Part shown: piece by piece, positions 1 through 6,061 of the stretch
Layout: every line of letters starts with the position of its first letter
Numbering within the stretch: position 1 is the stretch's first letter
Origin: a virus
Virus record (IMG/VR): IMGVR_UViG_3300008111_000162
Coordinates: 1-32,187 of that record
Length of the DNA stretch: 32,187 nucleotides
Direction: 5' to 3' (one strand)
Position numbers and translations under genes: made by a program
Notes under the pieces: model-generated
The model's input: the letters and a program-made list of their open reading frames with translations, nothing else
The model's database searches: none
What the model was told of the DNA's origin: nothing

Positions 1-74
1 TCATCAAGGTTTTCCCATGATATTTCTAACATTTGTGGGTCTCCATAATTCCATTCTAACATATCTTTTAACCA
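1..74. repeat. 74-bp exact direct repeat, copy 1
   Basis: Bases 1-74 equal bases 470-543 without a mismatch; the match ends where the two genes diverge at their N-termini. It may extend to the left of the window. The perfect identity at all codon positions indicates a recent duplication or gene conversion between neighbouring paralogues. Confidence 0.95.
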
Positions 75-122
75 TTCCATATAGCTTGCTCCTTTTGTTT
101 CATATATTTGTTCTATGGTCAT
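1..122 (-). CDS. Small phage protein, paralogue of the gene at 325-567 (3' end outside window)
   Basis: The frame opens at the ATG at 122-120, which overlaps the stop of the preceding gene as ATGA, and runs off the left edge after about 40 codons. A second ATG at 80-78 (protein start MEWLKDML) is preceded by AAAGGAG with 8 nt spacing, a rare Shine-Dalgarno-like sequence here, so it may be the true start. From MEWLKDML on, the protein is identical to the gene at 325-567 as far as the window goes, because 74 bp are an exact repeat. Function is unknown. It is part of the downstream end of a chain of coupled small genes. Confidence 0.7.
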   Translation of the reverse strand, partial: MTIEQIYETKGASYMEWLKDMLEWNYGDPQMLEISWENLD

Positions 123-328
123 AACTTCTCTATCTCTTGTTTTACTTTGCTCCAATAAATAATAACTGCTGCTAACATCTCTTCATCATACGCCTCTCTT
201 GCAATCTCTATTATCTCATCTATGGCTATCAATGCACCTTGCTTTGCTCTCCAGTCCGGGTCTGGCGTATCAGCCACCAATTCATAGAAGCGGCTGTCTA
301 ACTCCTGTGCTTTTTCTTTTGGTGTCAT
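119..328 (-). CDS. Conserved small phage protein, 69 aa
   Basis: The protein starts MTPKEKAQELDSRFYEL and ends YWSKVKQEIEKL. It is acidic, mostly helical by composition, with no membrane segment or known catalytic motif. Proteins with this start (MTPKxKAxEL), a central ALIAxDEI stretch and the VKQEIEKL ending recur, as I recall, as uncharacterised proteins of phages infecting Bacteroidetes. Both ends overlap neighbours as ATGA (start at 328-326, stop at 121-119), so translation is probably coupled along the series. No function can be assigned. Confidence 0.85.
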   Translation of the reverse strand: MTPKEKAQELDSRFYELVADTPDPDWRAKQGALIAIDEIIEIAREAYDEEMLAAVIIYWSKVKQEIEKL

Positions 329-567
329 TTGTTTCCAAATTCAGATTTGTAATAACCTTCTTTAGTATTATAGTCTACGAATAAGTTTCCGTTCCTTCCT
401 AAGAAGTTACCATCATGCCAAGCATCTTGGATCTGCTCCTTCTCCATTTGTTTAGCTCGTTCTAATAAATCATCAAGGTTTTCCCATGATATTTCTAACA
501 TTTGTGGGTCTCCATAATTCCATTCTAACATATCTTTTAACCAACTTACTGCTGTTTGTTGTGCCAT
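325..567 (-). CDS. MAQQTAVxWL-family small protein, 80 aa
   Basis: It begins MAQQTAVSWLKDMLEWNYG and contains a helical RAKQMEKEQIQDAWHDG segment, then a tyrosine-rich C-terminus (GYYKSEFGNK). The gene at 5597-5842 shares the start MAQQTAVNWL, the helix QAKQIQKDQLIQTYNDG and a YYNETF ending, so the two are paralogues; the truncated gene at 1-122 is a third member. Function is unknown. The start follows the stop of the preceding 45-aa gene by one base (TAATATG), and the stop overlaps the next gene by ATGA. Confidence 0.88.
   Translation of the reverse strand: MAQQTAVSWLKDMLEWNYGDPQMLEISWENLDDLLERAKQMEKEQIQDAWHDGNFLGRNGNLFVDYNTKEGYYKSEFGNK
470..543. repeat. 74-bp exact direct repeat, copy 2
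   Basis: This is the second copy of the repeat at 1-74, lying inside the gene at 325-567 and covering its codons for WLKDMLEWNYGDPQMLEISW and the following NLDD. Confidence 0.95.
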
Positions 568-568
568 A

Positions 569-706
569 TTATTCTGTTTTAGAAGTTAAATACCCTGTTA
601 CAAATCCATTAATCCACATATACTTATCCATCTCGTCACATCCATCACATCCTTCCCATAGCTTTTCTGCAAGCTGTTTAATCTCTTCTAGTGTTAGTTG
701 CTCCAT
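569..706 (-). CDS. Small protein, 45 aa (MEQLTLEEIK...), first part duplicated upstream
   Basis: An ATG at 706-704 opens 45 codons, MEQLTLEEIKQLAEKLWEG then CDGCDEMDKYMWINGF, ending YLTSKTE. The stop TAA at 571-569 lies one base before the ATG of the 80-aa gene, which supports translation. It has a CDGC pair but no complete metal site. Its first ~22 codons lie in an exact 65-bp tandem repeat; the upstream copy encodes the same start but runs into a stop after 25 codons. It fills an apparent coding gap between the neighbours. Function is unknown. Confidence 0.7.
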   Translation of the reverse strand: MEQLTLEEIKQLAEKLWEGCDGCDEMDKYMWINGFVTGYLTSKTE

Positions 707-772
707 ACATCACATCCTTCCCATAGCTTTTCTGCAAGCTGTTTAATCTCTTCTAGTGTTAGTTGCTCCATA
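643..772. repeat. Exact tandem duplication, 2 x 65 bp
   Basis: Bases 643-707 and 708-772 are identical at all 65 positions and directly abut. The unit carries the last codons of the upstream 46-aa gene, its stop, and the first 22 codons of the 45-aa gene. Because 65 is not a multiple of three, the copies are in different frames, leaving a 25-aa truncated copy (771-694) and an intact copy (706-569). The 13-nt overlap between an upstream stop and the next ATG is reproduced in both copies. Confidence 0.97.
694..771 (-). pseudogene. Truncated duplicate of the 45-aa gene (25 codons)
   Basis: The upstream copy of the 65-bp repeat starts with the same ATG and first 21 residues as the intact gene at 569-706, then reads VWSN and stops at TAA 696-694. 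Its stop overlaps the start of the intact copy by 13 nt, so it may still relay ribosomes. It is most simply a by-product of the tandem duplication. Confidence 0.6.
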
Positions 773-899
773 GCTGTTTTAGTGTTTTCAACTTCCTATT
801 AAACTTACCTCTGTTCTGGTAGACATACACATTATAGATATGTTTGTTTCCATCCTCATCTATATAGTATAGTTTACGTTTTTTAAATGATTTGATCAT
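759..899 (-). CDS. Small basic protein, 46 aa
   Basis: The ATG at 899-897 opens MIKSFKKRKLYYIDEDGNKH, then IYNVYVYQNRGKFNRKLKTLKQLWSN, stop TAA at 761-759. Strongly basic with an aromatic-rich centre; the pattern KRKLYYIDEDGNKHIYNVYVYQ reads like a short beta hairpin followed by a helix. It overlaps the duplicated downstream start by 13 nt. The gene is supported by its fit in an otherwise unfilled gap and by the A-rich leader. Function unknown. Confidence 0.6.
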   Translation of the reverse strand: MIKSFKKRKLYYIDEDGNKHIYNVYVYQNRGKFNRKLKTLKQLWSN

Positions 900-904
900 T
901 TGAA

Positions 905-1117
905 TTAATAGTCTAGATCATTCAATATAAAGTCTTCTAGATCTTGATCAGGATAGAATTCAACCCACCTATCATTTTCTAAAATGTAATAGCCACCACC
1001 TTTGGTATCTTCCCATTTCCTGATCAATAGTTCTTTACCGTTCTCATCTTCTAGTGTAAACTGGTATGTGATAGCATCATATACTACCTTTGGTTGTTTG
1101 TTTACTTTATATTCCAT
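905..1117 (-). CDS. Unknown protein, 70 aa
   Basis: The product starts MEYKVNKQPKVVYDAITYQF, has a GGGYYILENDRWVEFYP stretch and an acidic C-terminus (DLEDFILNDLDY). The alternating hydrophobic/polar pattern suggests a small beta-rich domain. The ATG is preceded by the leader AAAAATAAGTT, in which the TAA is the stop of the preceding gene. No family recognised. Confidence 0.8.
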   Translation of the reverse strand: MEYKVNKQPKVVYDAITYQFTLEDENGKELLIRKWEDTKGGGYYILENDRWVEFYPDQDLEDFILNDLDY

Positions 1118-1120
1118 AAC

Positions 1121-1669
1121 TTATTTTTCTTTCTTTAACCATTTAGAATTAGCCAATAGATCATCCCAATCTTTGTAACCTTGTTCTTGAGCAAACTCAT
1201 CATTCTTTTTATGGCGATATTCTTTTACTTTCTCAGGATCACGCATCTCCTCATCATCTTTGAAGCCTAATGCTATAGCACATTCATGTTCACACCATTT
1301 GTGTGATCCTATTTCAATATTGATTGGTAGGTCTGTTTCAAGTGATTCAATAAAGTCTTGAAACTGACTTGCTGCCATATGAGGCATTGTGTATATGCCT
1401 TCATGAACTGCATAACCACTTTCATCTTGACTATCAAACACTTCAATACGACCCATAGTATACTTCTCACCAAGAAGACTAAACACACCATAACCTACGG
1501 TAGAATAACGGAATCTTCCTGGGTGGCTTACACCTTCCATATCAATACACCTAGGATTGGCTTCCATGTAAGATGCTAAATGATCTGCTAGTTGAGTATC
1601 ATTAGCTTCAGGATACTTCCTACGAATGTTATTTAAGAACCACAATATGTCATCTCTATTTACTTTCAC
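1121..1669 (-). CDS. Unknown protein, 182 aa, GTG start
   Basis: The start codon is GTG at 1669-1667 (MKVNRDDILWFLNNIRRKYP), following the AAAGGTT leader; no ATG fits better. The protein has a helical N-terminus, a central beta-like region (RFRYSTVGYGVFSLLG, then YTMGRIEVFDSQ) and a charged helical C-terminus. CIDM, KWCEHECAIA contain Cys/His residues but no clear zinc motif. The stop is inside the leader of the next gene. Not recognised. Confidence 0.85.
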   Translation of the reverse strand: MKVNRDDILWFLNNIRRKYPEANDTQLADHLASYMEANPRCIDMEGVSHPGRFRYSTVGYGVFSLLGEKYTMGRIEVFDSQDESGYAVHEGIYTMPHMAASQFQDFIESLETDLPINIEIGSHKWCEHECAIALGFKDDEEMRDPEKVKEYRHKKNDEFAQEQGYKDWDDLLANSKWLKKEK

Positions 1670-1674
1670 AACCT

Positions 1675-2013
1675 TTATCTTATTTTTAAGTGATCAGGTA
1701 TCTCTGGTATTTCATGAACTTCCCACCATTCTGAACCATCGTACTCACCTCTTGTTGCCCATGTGCTATCTTCAAACCATACAGTTCCGAATATTTCTTG
1801 TAGTCCGTGCCCTCTATCGTATTGGAAGTCTAGGTATTTCAAGAACTCTTTAAAATCTTCTGGAGTGTAGTTACACTTAAGATCTGCTTTAGTTCGTCTC
1901 TGTACACTAGCAGGACTTAGCATGCCTTCAGTCCAATACTCATGAACGATCGTAGCACATGACACCGTCTTGCCTTTACACATGTCAAGAAACTCTTCTT
2001 TAGCGTTAATCAT
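1675..2013 (-). CDS. Unknown protein, 112 aa
   Basis: The longest frame reaches a TTG at 2061, but that part overlaps a better 45-aa gene in another frame. I choose the ATG at 2013-2011 (MINAKEEFLDMCKGKTVSC), one base after that gene's stop, the same TAATATG junction seen at 567-571. The protein has acidic, tryptophan-rich C-terminal segments (FGTVWFEDSTWATRGEY, GSEWWEVHEIPEIP). No recognised domain. Confidence 0.8.
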   Translation of the reverse strand: MINAKEEFLDMCKGKTVSCATIVHEYWTEGMLSPASVQRRTKADLKCNYTPEDFKEFLKYLDFQYDRGHGLQEIFGTVWFEDSTWATRGEYDGSEWWEVHEIPEIPDHLKIR

Positions 2014-2014
2014 A

Positions 2015-2152
2015 TTACTTAGTATATAAGTTAATGTAGACTCCCCATTTCCACCAAGCAATGGCTAGATCCACTTGATCTGGATAGTTATAAACTGCTA
2101 CCATTGGAAGTAGGTGTCGACACCTTCTCTCTGTGTATTTGTTGAATCTCAT
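2015..2152 (-). CDS. Small protein, 45 aa, hidden behind an over-long neighbouring frame
   Basis: The ATG at 2152-2150 opens MRFNKYTERRCRHLLPMVAV, then YNYPDQVDLAIAWWKWGVYINLYTK, with TAA at 2017-2015. Basic N-terminus and a W-rich amphipathic C-terminal half (AIAWWKWGVYI). It fills the space between 2013 and 2178 and its stop is one base before the next ATG. Function unknown. Confidence 0.65.
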   Translation of the reverse strand: MRFNKYTERRCRHLLPMVAVYNYPDQVDLAIAWWKWGVYINLYTK

Positions 2153-2177
2153 AAGGTAAATTTAAGACTATTTTATG

Positions 2178-2447
2178 TTATTTATTATCTTTTGGTTGGT
2201 AGTGATGCAACTTCTTTTTTAACTTGTCTATCTGAATCTGTCTGTACCAATTACCAAGCCAACTAGAAGGTTTATGGTTTTCCCAATAGTGAATTTGATC
2301 TAACACTTCGGCGTTTGCTTGATTCAAATAGTCAATGTCATCATAAGAGTGATCTCCTCTCATGGCTTCTTCCCATTCATCTAAACTAATCTTAGGTTTA
2401 GGTTGGTACTTTTTCTTAAGTTGTTTCTTGATTTTTTTGGTTGGCAT
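2178..2447 (-). CDS. Lysine-rich unknown protein, 89 aa
   Basis: Both ends are highly basic: MPTKKIKKQLKKKYQPKPK and IDKLKKKLHHYQPKDNK; the centre is acidic (DEWEEAMRGDHSYDDIDYL) with PSSWLGNWYRQIQ. The start overlaps the upstream gene by 32 nt. The basic tails could contact nucleic acid, but nothing identifies a role. Confidence 0.75.
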   Translation of the reverse strand: MPTKKIKKQLKKKYQPKPKISLDEWEEAMRGDHSYDDIDYLNQANAEVLDQIHYWENHKPSSWLGNWYRQIQIDKLKKKLHHYQPKDNK

Positions 2448-2670
2448 ATAGTAGTTTAAATTTTTCGAAGTCTACCCATTTGTCTTCTAACTCAACTATA
2501 GTTTCACCAACATCTGACTTACCGATGCCACCTATTCCGAAGCCTTCACAAATGTAACCATAAACACACCAACCATCTTCTAATTGGCTTGCAACATCTT
2601 CTATTGAAAAGTCTGGTTTAATACCGTAGTGATCGTATATCTCACACCATTCTTTTGAAAATTCTGCCAT
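2416..2670 (-). CDS. Unknown acidic protein, 84 aa
   Basis: Begins MAEFSKEWCEIYDHYGIKPD; includes a glycine-rich stretch (CEGFGIGGIGKSDVGETIV) that is not a clear P-loop because the GKS is followed by DVG without the preceding strand pattern. Overlaps the genes on both sides by about 30 nt. No family recognised. Confidence 0.75.
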   Translation of the reverse strand: MAEFSKEWCEIYDHYGIKPDFSIEDVASQLEDGWCVYGYICEGFGIGGIGKSDVGETIVELEDKWVDFEKFKLLYANQKNQETT

Positions 2671-3025
2671 ATTTTGAATTTTTTATAGGTTCTATCCAAT
2701 TATTATATATGAATCTAGGTAGTTTGAATTCATCGTCAACATTCTTTACAAACTTATTGACATATAAGATTAGAGTCATCAAGTCTTTTTCTTTTGGTCT
2801 TCTACCACCATTCTTGTGGTAAAAGTTCTTGATCTCATCTAAGATACTACTAATTCCTCTGTCTTTGATTTGTCCATAAGTTATATAGTAACTAGTTACA
2901 TCGTAGATCTGGAACGTTTGTTTTCTTTTTAGAATTAGTGTAGGTAGTTTGAATTTCATTTCAGCTTTGTATTTGTTCCAGAAGCAATACCAAACTGAGC
3001 CGTTACCCCATCTGCTGTATATCAT
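2642..3025 (-). CDS. Unknown basic protein, 127 aa
   Basis: Starts MIYSRWGNGSVWYCFWNKYK and is lysine-rich; GRRPKEKDLMTLILYVNKF in the middle resembles a DNA-contacting helix region but is not a defined HTH. Start overlaps the upstream stop by ATGA (3025-3022). Function unknown. Confidence 0.8.
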   Translation of the reverse strand: MIYSRWGNGSVWYCFWNKYKAEMKFKLPTLILKRKQTFQIYDVTSYYITYGQIKDRGISSILDEIKNFYHKNGGRRPKEKDLMTLILYVNKFVKNVDDEFKLPRFIYNNWIEPIKNSKYGRIFKRMV

Positions 3026-3459
3026 TTTCTGTTAATTTTTTTAGATCCTTTATAGTAATAAACTCCATCTTTGAATACAGCAACATGCATAACAGTTGAT
3101 TCGTTAAAGCTAGCATGAGATATTCTCAACAACTGCTTTTGAATCTGGTAACCATCCCAACCACGCTGATCTTCGGTAACCTTACATTCGTGTATCTCAC
3201 CTGTCTCTGTATCTATTAGGTCGTGGTACAGGTGATTCTTATTCTCGTTAAGCCTTTCAATAGCCTTTATAAACTTAGGATCCTCTTGCATTAAATAATG
3301 TTCAAGAGGAAGTCCAATGTACGTCCTTCTATAAATGTCTTCGTCTGATCTGTTCTTACGTCTTGTCTTACTATTTATAAGACGTTGGTAAGTGTCTTCG
3401 ATATCCTTTCGAAGCTTCTTCTTATCTTTTATGTCTTCTAAAGTAAACTCTGTTTTCAC
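3022..3459 (-). CDS. Possible PD-(D/E)XK-type nuclease, 145 aa, GTG start
   Basis: The start is GTG at 3459-3457, overlapping the upstream stop as GTGA, which fixes the choice. Residues 1-45 are a very basic helix (KDKKKLRKDIEDTYQRL, KTRRKNRS). Around residues 78-94 the sequence reads YHDLIDTETGEIHECKV, i.e. an Asp followed by E91-C-K93 on a predicted hairpin, the arrangement of the D-(E/D)xK core of restriction-like nucleases; Q104/Q107/K108 follow. This is a weak motif-level guess, and an unrelated basic DNA-binding protein is equally possible. Confidence 0.75.
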   Translation of the reverse strand: MKTEFTLEDIKDKKKLRKDIEDTYQRLINSKTRRKNRSDEDIYRRTYIGLPLEHYLMQEDPKFIKAIERLNENKNHLYHDLIDTETGEIHECKVTEDQRGWDGYQIQKQLLRISHASFNESTVMHVAVFKDGVYYYKGSKKINRK

Positions 3460-3620
3460 TTTACAAGATTGTACATTTTAAATTTCGACATTTCATTTAC
3501 TTGTTTGATCAACTCATTTATTCTTAGTTTCCACTCCTGATATTCTTTCTTCTTTCTCTTATCAGGCTTTTCTTCTAATAGTAGTTCGATCTCGTCTGTT
3601 AGTTCCAATACTCCAGGCAT
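3456..3620 (-). CDS. Small charged protein, 54 aa
   Basis: ATG at 3620-3618 opens MPGVLELTDEIELLLEEKPD, then a KRKKKEYQEW basic patch and a helical tail ending YNLVK; stop TGA at 3458-3456 overlaps the next gene's GTG. Composition indicates a single long helix or short coiled coil. It is supported by tight coupling on both sides. Function unknown. Confidence 0.7.
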   Translation of the reverse strand: MPGVLELTDEIELLLEEKPDKRKKKEYQEWKLRINELIKQVNEMSKFKMYNLVK

Positions 3621-3697
3621 TTTGCTAAGATTAAAAGTAAAACAATTCCAATAAAACCAAAGAATACAACTCTCTCGCTAAATTCTTGCTTGTTCAT
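3599..3697 (-). CDS. Single-span membrane peptide, 32 aa
   Basis: ATG at 3697-3695: MNKQEFSERVVFFGFIGIVL, then LLILAKCLEYWN, TAA at 3601-3599. Residues 10-25 form one continuous hydrophobic segment flanked by charged residues, a typical small phage membrane peptide. It overlaps the 54-aa gene by 22 nt and its start is 3 nt from the preceding gene's stop. It could modulate the host membrane, but nothing specific is shown. Confidence 0.6.
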   Translation of the reverse strand: MNKQEFSERVVFFGFIGIVLLLILAKCLEYWN

Positions 3698-3699
3698 AA

Positions 3700-3927
3700 T
3701 TAAAAGCGTTTTGATATATTAATGATAGTCTCTTCTTCTTCTTGTGATAGTCTATTCCATTTGCCGTGTAGTTTATTTAAAGCATCTTCGAATTGGCTTT
3801 CTGATACAGATCTAAAGTCAATATCTTCTTCATGTATAAAACCGTTGTCTCTTAACCAATCAATTGCATACTGAAGAACACCTTGCTCATTCATTTTGTC
3901 CATTGTTTCTGATACTGTTGTTCTCAT
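3700..3927 (-). CDS. Unknown acidic protein, 75 aa
   Basis: Starts MRTTVSETMDKMNEQGVLQY; contains AIDWLRDNGFI and RLSQEEEETIINISKRF. Mostly helical and acidic. It begins 12 nt after the phosphoesterase gene and is probably co-transcribed from the promoter at 4707-4738. No family recognised. Confidence 0.82.
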   Translation of the reverse strand: MRTTVSETMDKMNEQGVLQYAIDWLRDNGFIHEEDIDFRSVSESQFEDALNKLHGKWNRLSQEEEETIINISKRF

Positions 3928-3938
3928 GTTTAATTGTT

Positions 3939-4694
3939 TTATCTTGTACTACCAACTCTTAATTTACCATCTTCAATAACAAGATACTCACCTGAGGTTC
4001 CCATAGTATCAACAAAGTAATATCTACCTCCAGCAGCTTTTTCAGATCCTTTCAGATCAAGCTTTCTCATTTCAGTGTGACCTACTATTTGAATCACACG
4101 ACGATTAAGTATGTTCTTGTTTGCTTTCATTAAAGATCTAGGCCTAATCCAAACAGGAGTCTGGTATGTATTGTCACCGTAAGGATCCATTCCGTTGAAG
4201 TCAAATAGTCTTGGCTTGTATTTGAATAGTTCATTTAGTTTATCAATCATATTCTCTACTTGCCAACCACCAACACTAAACACCTGATCTAAGAACTCGA
4301 TACTAATACCTGCGTGACTGAATACAAAGTCGTCGAACTGATAAGCCATTTGTAAGTGCTTTCTGTTCTCATCAATCACTTGCATAATAGATGGAGCAAT
4401 TCTAGCTTGATAGCCTGAGGTTCCTGTATTACCAACTTCTGGTAGATAGTGCAGGTCATGGTTACCAAATAAGAGTATGACTTCAGTCTTACGCTCTTTA
4501 AGAGTTCCTACGTTACTAAACGAAGTCTCTTTGTATTTTATAATGTCTTTGAAGTTTTGGATCTGTTCTACTCCTGTTATATCGAATGAATCGAAGTAGT
4601 CTCCCATAAAAATCACACGATCGGGATTCTCTTGGTGTATGGCAAGTTTCCAATTAGATCTGCCATGCGTATCTCCGAGTACCAACGTTCTCAT
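3939..4694 (-). CDS. Calcineurin-like metallophosphoesterase, 251 aa
   Basis: All metal-site motifs of the superfamily are present in order: GDTHG (7-11), GDYFDS (31-36), GNHD (77-80), SHAG (126-129) and GHTE (205-208). This is the two-metal hydrolase fold used by Ser/Thr protein phosphatases (PPP), ApaH-type nucleotidases and related enzymes. GDYFDS is close to the GDYVDRG box of PPP enzymes but lacks the RG. Phages often carry such enzymes, some acting on host phosphoproteins or on RNA/DNA ends; the substrate cannot be told here. It is the first gene after its own promoter-like block, with a leader of only a few bases. Confidence 0.93.
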   Translation of the reverse strand: MRTLVLGDTHGRSNWKLAIHQENPDRVIFMGDYFDSFDITGVEQIQNFKDIIKYKETSFSNVGTLKERKTEVILLFGNHDLHYLPEVGNTGTSGYQARIAPSIMQVIDENRKHLQMAYQFDDFVFSHAGISIEFLDQVFSVGGWQVENMIDKLNELFKYKPRLFDFNGMDPYGDNTYQTPVWIRPRSLMKANKNILNRRVIQIVGHTEMRKLDLKGSEKAAGGRYYFVDTMGTSGEYLVIEDGKLRVGSTR

Positions 4695-4706
4695 AACCTG
4701 TTTTGT

Positions 4707-4738
4707 TAAATATACAATATTAATTGATCGTAATAAAA
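4707..4738 (-). promoter_or_regulatory. Promoter-like block P-4.7 (TTTTA-N19-TATATTTA)
   Basis: On the minus strand TTTTA (4738-4734) is separated by exactly 19 bp from TATATTTA (4714-4707), the same boxes and spacing as at 8051-8083 and 12537-12569. It fills the 45-bp gap between two genes and its -7-like box lies 12 bp from the ATG at 4694, implying a very short leader. The boxes resemble the Bacteroidetes primary-sigma promoter (TTTG / TAnnTTTG). Confidence 0.7.
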
Positions 4739-4739
4739 T

Positions 4740-5081
4740 TTATTTCCAAAGTATCTGAATAAGAATGATTGCTAAACTTAATAGTAAGCACATACCTGTC
4801 TTTAGAGTAATGCCCTCTCTAAACAAATACCAACCCATGATACCAAATACAATGATCCCTATAGAAAAGCCAATCAATCGACTTGGATAGATCTCACCAT
4901 CAAATGCGGCTATAAAATGTTGAACACTCTTCATAAAGAAAAAGCTTACAGGCAGTCCTAACAGTACCATTGCCCATGTATACTTAGGAGTCCAACCCCA
5001 TTTTATTCCACCTTGTAATTGAATGAAAGATATCACTTGACCAATGATACCATAAAGTACCCCGTAAAGAAAATTTTGCAT
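4740..5081 (-). CDS. Four-span membrane protein, 113 aa
   Basis: Hydrophobic segments at about residues 4-22, 34-53, 68-86 and 93-112 predict four membrane helices with short loops; no signal peptide is needed. No transporter signature is clear; length and topology resemble small multidrug resistance-like or holin-like proteins, but the glycine/aromatic pattern (YGVLYGIIGQVISF) does not settle either. It ends just before the promoter block at 4707-4738. Function unknown. Confidence 0.85.
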   Translation of the reverse strand: MQNFLYGVLYGIIGQVISFIQLQGGIKWGWTPKYTWAMVLLGLPVSFFFMKSVQHFIAAFDGEIYPSRLIGFSIGIIVFGIMGWYLFREGITLKTGMCLLLSLAIILIQILWK

Positions 5082-5099
5082 AACTAATTTTAAATGTGT

Positions 5100-5375
5100 T
5101 TACTCCTCCTCTGGGTTTAATGTTAAACCTGAGCTCATATTGCCACCTTCCTCTTCAAGAGGTTCATGAATCAACTCATAGATCTCTTGCTTGATCTCTT
5201 TGATAGCTTCAACGTACTGCTTCAGTTTCTCTTTCTTGTCTGGAGACAGGCTAGCAATTCTTTCTTTCATGCTCATCTCACCTTTAACAGGTACAGTCTC
5301 CTCAGTCTGAGGCATTTCGTCTTCCATCAAAGATAGGATCGTATTGCGATATTTAACTGGATCTACGTAATTCAT
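5100..5375 (-). CDS. Unknown acidic/helical protein, 91 aa
   Basis: MNYVDPVKYRNTILSLMEDE at the start, then a long charged helix (MKERIASLSPDKKEKLKQYV, EAIKEIKQEIYELI) and an acidic tail (LNPEEE). The centre could form a coiled coil. No catalytic motif. Coupled loosely to genes on both sides. Confidence 0.82.
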   Translation of the reverse strand: MNYVDPVKYRNTILSLMEDEMPQTEETVPVKGEMSMKERIASLSPDKKEKLKQYVEAIKEIKQEIYELIHEPLEEEGGNMSSGLTLNPEEE

Positions 5376-5386
5376 ATTGATTCTTT

Positions 5387-5593
5387 CTAATAAATATTGG
5401 AAAGCTCAACAAGTTGTTTAGCTACCTCTGGGTCCTTGATCACATGGACCTCGAAGTCATTCTTAGATCCGGCTGCTACGATTCCGGTATACTTGGATGC
5501 AGTTGAGTGATCTACACAAGTTGTACTATAACCCATCTTAACACGAAGTGGGTGAATCTGCTTCTGACATACTTTACAAAATTTTATCTCCAT
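5387..5593 (-). CDS. Small zinc-finger protein, 68 aa
   Basis: C6-x2-C9 (FCKVCQKQIHP) and C26-x2-H29 (TTCVDHSTAS) give a plausible CCCH zinc site in the N-terminal half; the rest (DFEVHVIKDPEVAKQLVEL) is a short beta-helix tail. The pattern KVCxKQIHPxR...VDHS recurs, as I recall, in uncharacterised phage proteins. Role unknown; a transcription- or host-takeover adaptor is possible but not shown. Confidence 0.85.
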   Translation of the reverse strand: MEIKFCKVCQKQIHPLRVKMGYSTTCVDHSTASKYTGIVAAGSKNDFEVHVIKDPEVAKQLVELSNIY

Positions 5594-5596
5594 GTT

Positions 5597-5842
5597 TTAC
5601 TGTTTTTTAAATGTTTCGTTATAATATAGTTTACCATTACTGCACTCTGATATATCCTTTGATCTATCTGGATCAGTTTGTCCATCACGATAACCATCAT
5701 TATAGGTTTGGATTAGTTGATCCTTTTGTATTTGTTTGGCTTGTTCAATTACTCCTATCCATTCACTTGCGGATAAAGCCTTTTGATTTTGATCACTCTT
5801 AATCTGATCAACTAACCAGTTTACTGCTGTTTGTTGTGCCAT
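5597..5842 (-). CDS. MAQQTAVxWL-family small protein, 81 aa
   Basis: MAQQTAVNWLVDQIKSDQNQ start, QAKQIQKDQLIQTYNDGYRD helix, and a KLYYNETFKKQ end. It shares the start, the middle helix and the aromatic C-terminus with the gene at 325-567, but at clearly lower identity, so this copy is an older paralogue. Function unknown. Its ATG follows a 10-nt gap after the gene at 5853-6047. Confidence 0.87.
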   Translation of the reverse strand: MAQQTAVNWLVDQIKSDQNQKALSASEWIGVIEQAKQIQKDQLIQTYNDGYRDGQTDPDRSKDISECSNGKLYYNETFKKQ

Positions 5843-5852
5843 ACTATTTGTT

Positions 5853-6047
5853 TTAAGATCTAACTAATTCATTTAAGTATACTACTATCTTTTCACCAGT
5901 ATATCCTTTAGAAATTACCGCCTCTTCTTTGTCTTTGTATCCGAGGAACATACATTCCTCTCCGTTATAAGACACCCATTGTCCACATTTAAAACCCCAA
6001 TATTGGTGCGGATGAATAGTCCTAATCTCTTCTTTAGTTAGTGCCAT
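5853..6047 (-). CDS. Unknown protein, 64 aa
   Basis: MALTKEEIRTIHPHQYWGFK; then GQWVSYNGEECMFLGYKDKE and a KIVVYLNELVRS end. The alternating pattern suggests a small SH3-like beta barrel (WVSYNGEECMFLGY), as in proteins that read W-V-x-Y-x-G-E-x-x-x-L-G. No partner or activity can be inferred. Confidence 0.8.
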   Translation of the reverse strand: MALTKEEIRTIHPHQYWGFKCGQWVSYNGEECMFLGYKDKEEAVISKGYTGEKIVVYLNELVRS

Positions 6048-6061
6048 GTTGTTTGTTTTAA

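Noticed and set aside
486-746. Plus-strand open frames (for example 486-746, 1358-1579, 7181-7492, 11946-12179, 25633-25914, 26999-27307)
   Set aside because: All lie opposite convincing minus-strand genes, have low-complexity or unlikely composition and no leader or coupling.
643-772. CRISPR array or iteron origin from the 65-bp repeat
   Set aside because: Only two abutting copies without spacers, inside coding sequence.
2014-2061. TTG-started N-terminal extension of the protein at 1675
   Set aside because: It overlaps a better supported 45-aa frame, and an ATG one base after that frame's stop matches the usual junction.
2416-2670. P-loop NTPase from the GIGGIGKS stretch
   Set aside because: The protein is only 84 aa and has neither the preceding hydrophobic strand pattern nor a Walker B.
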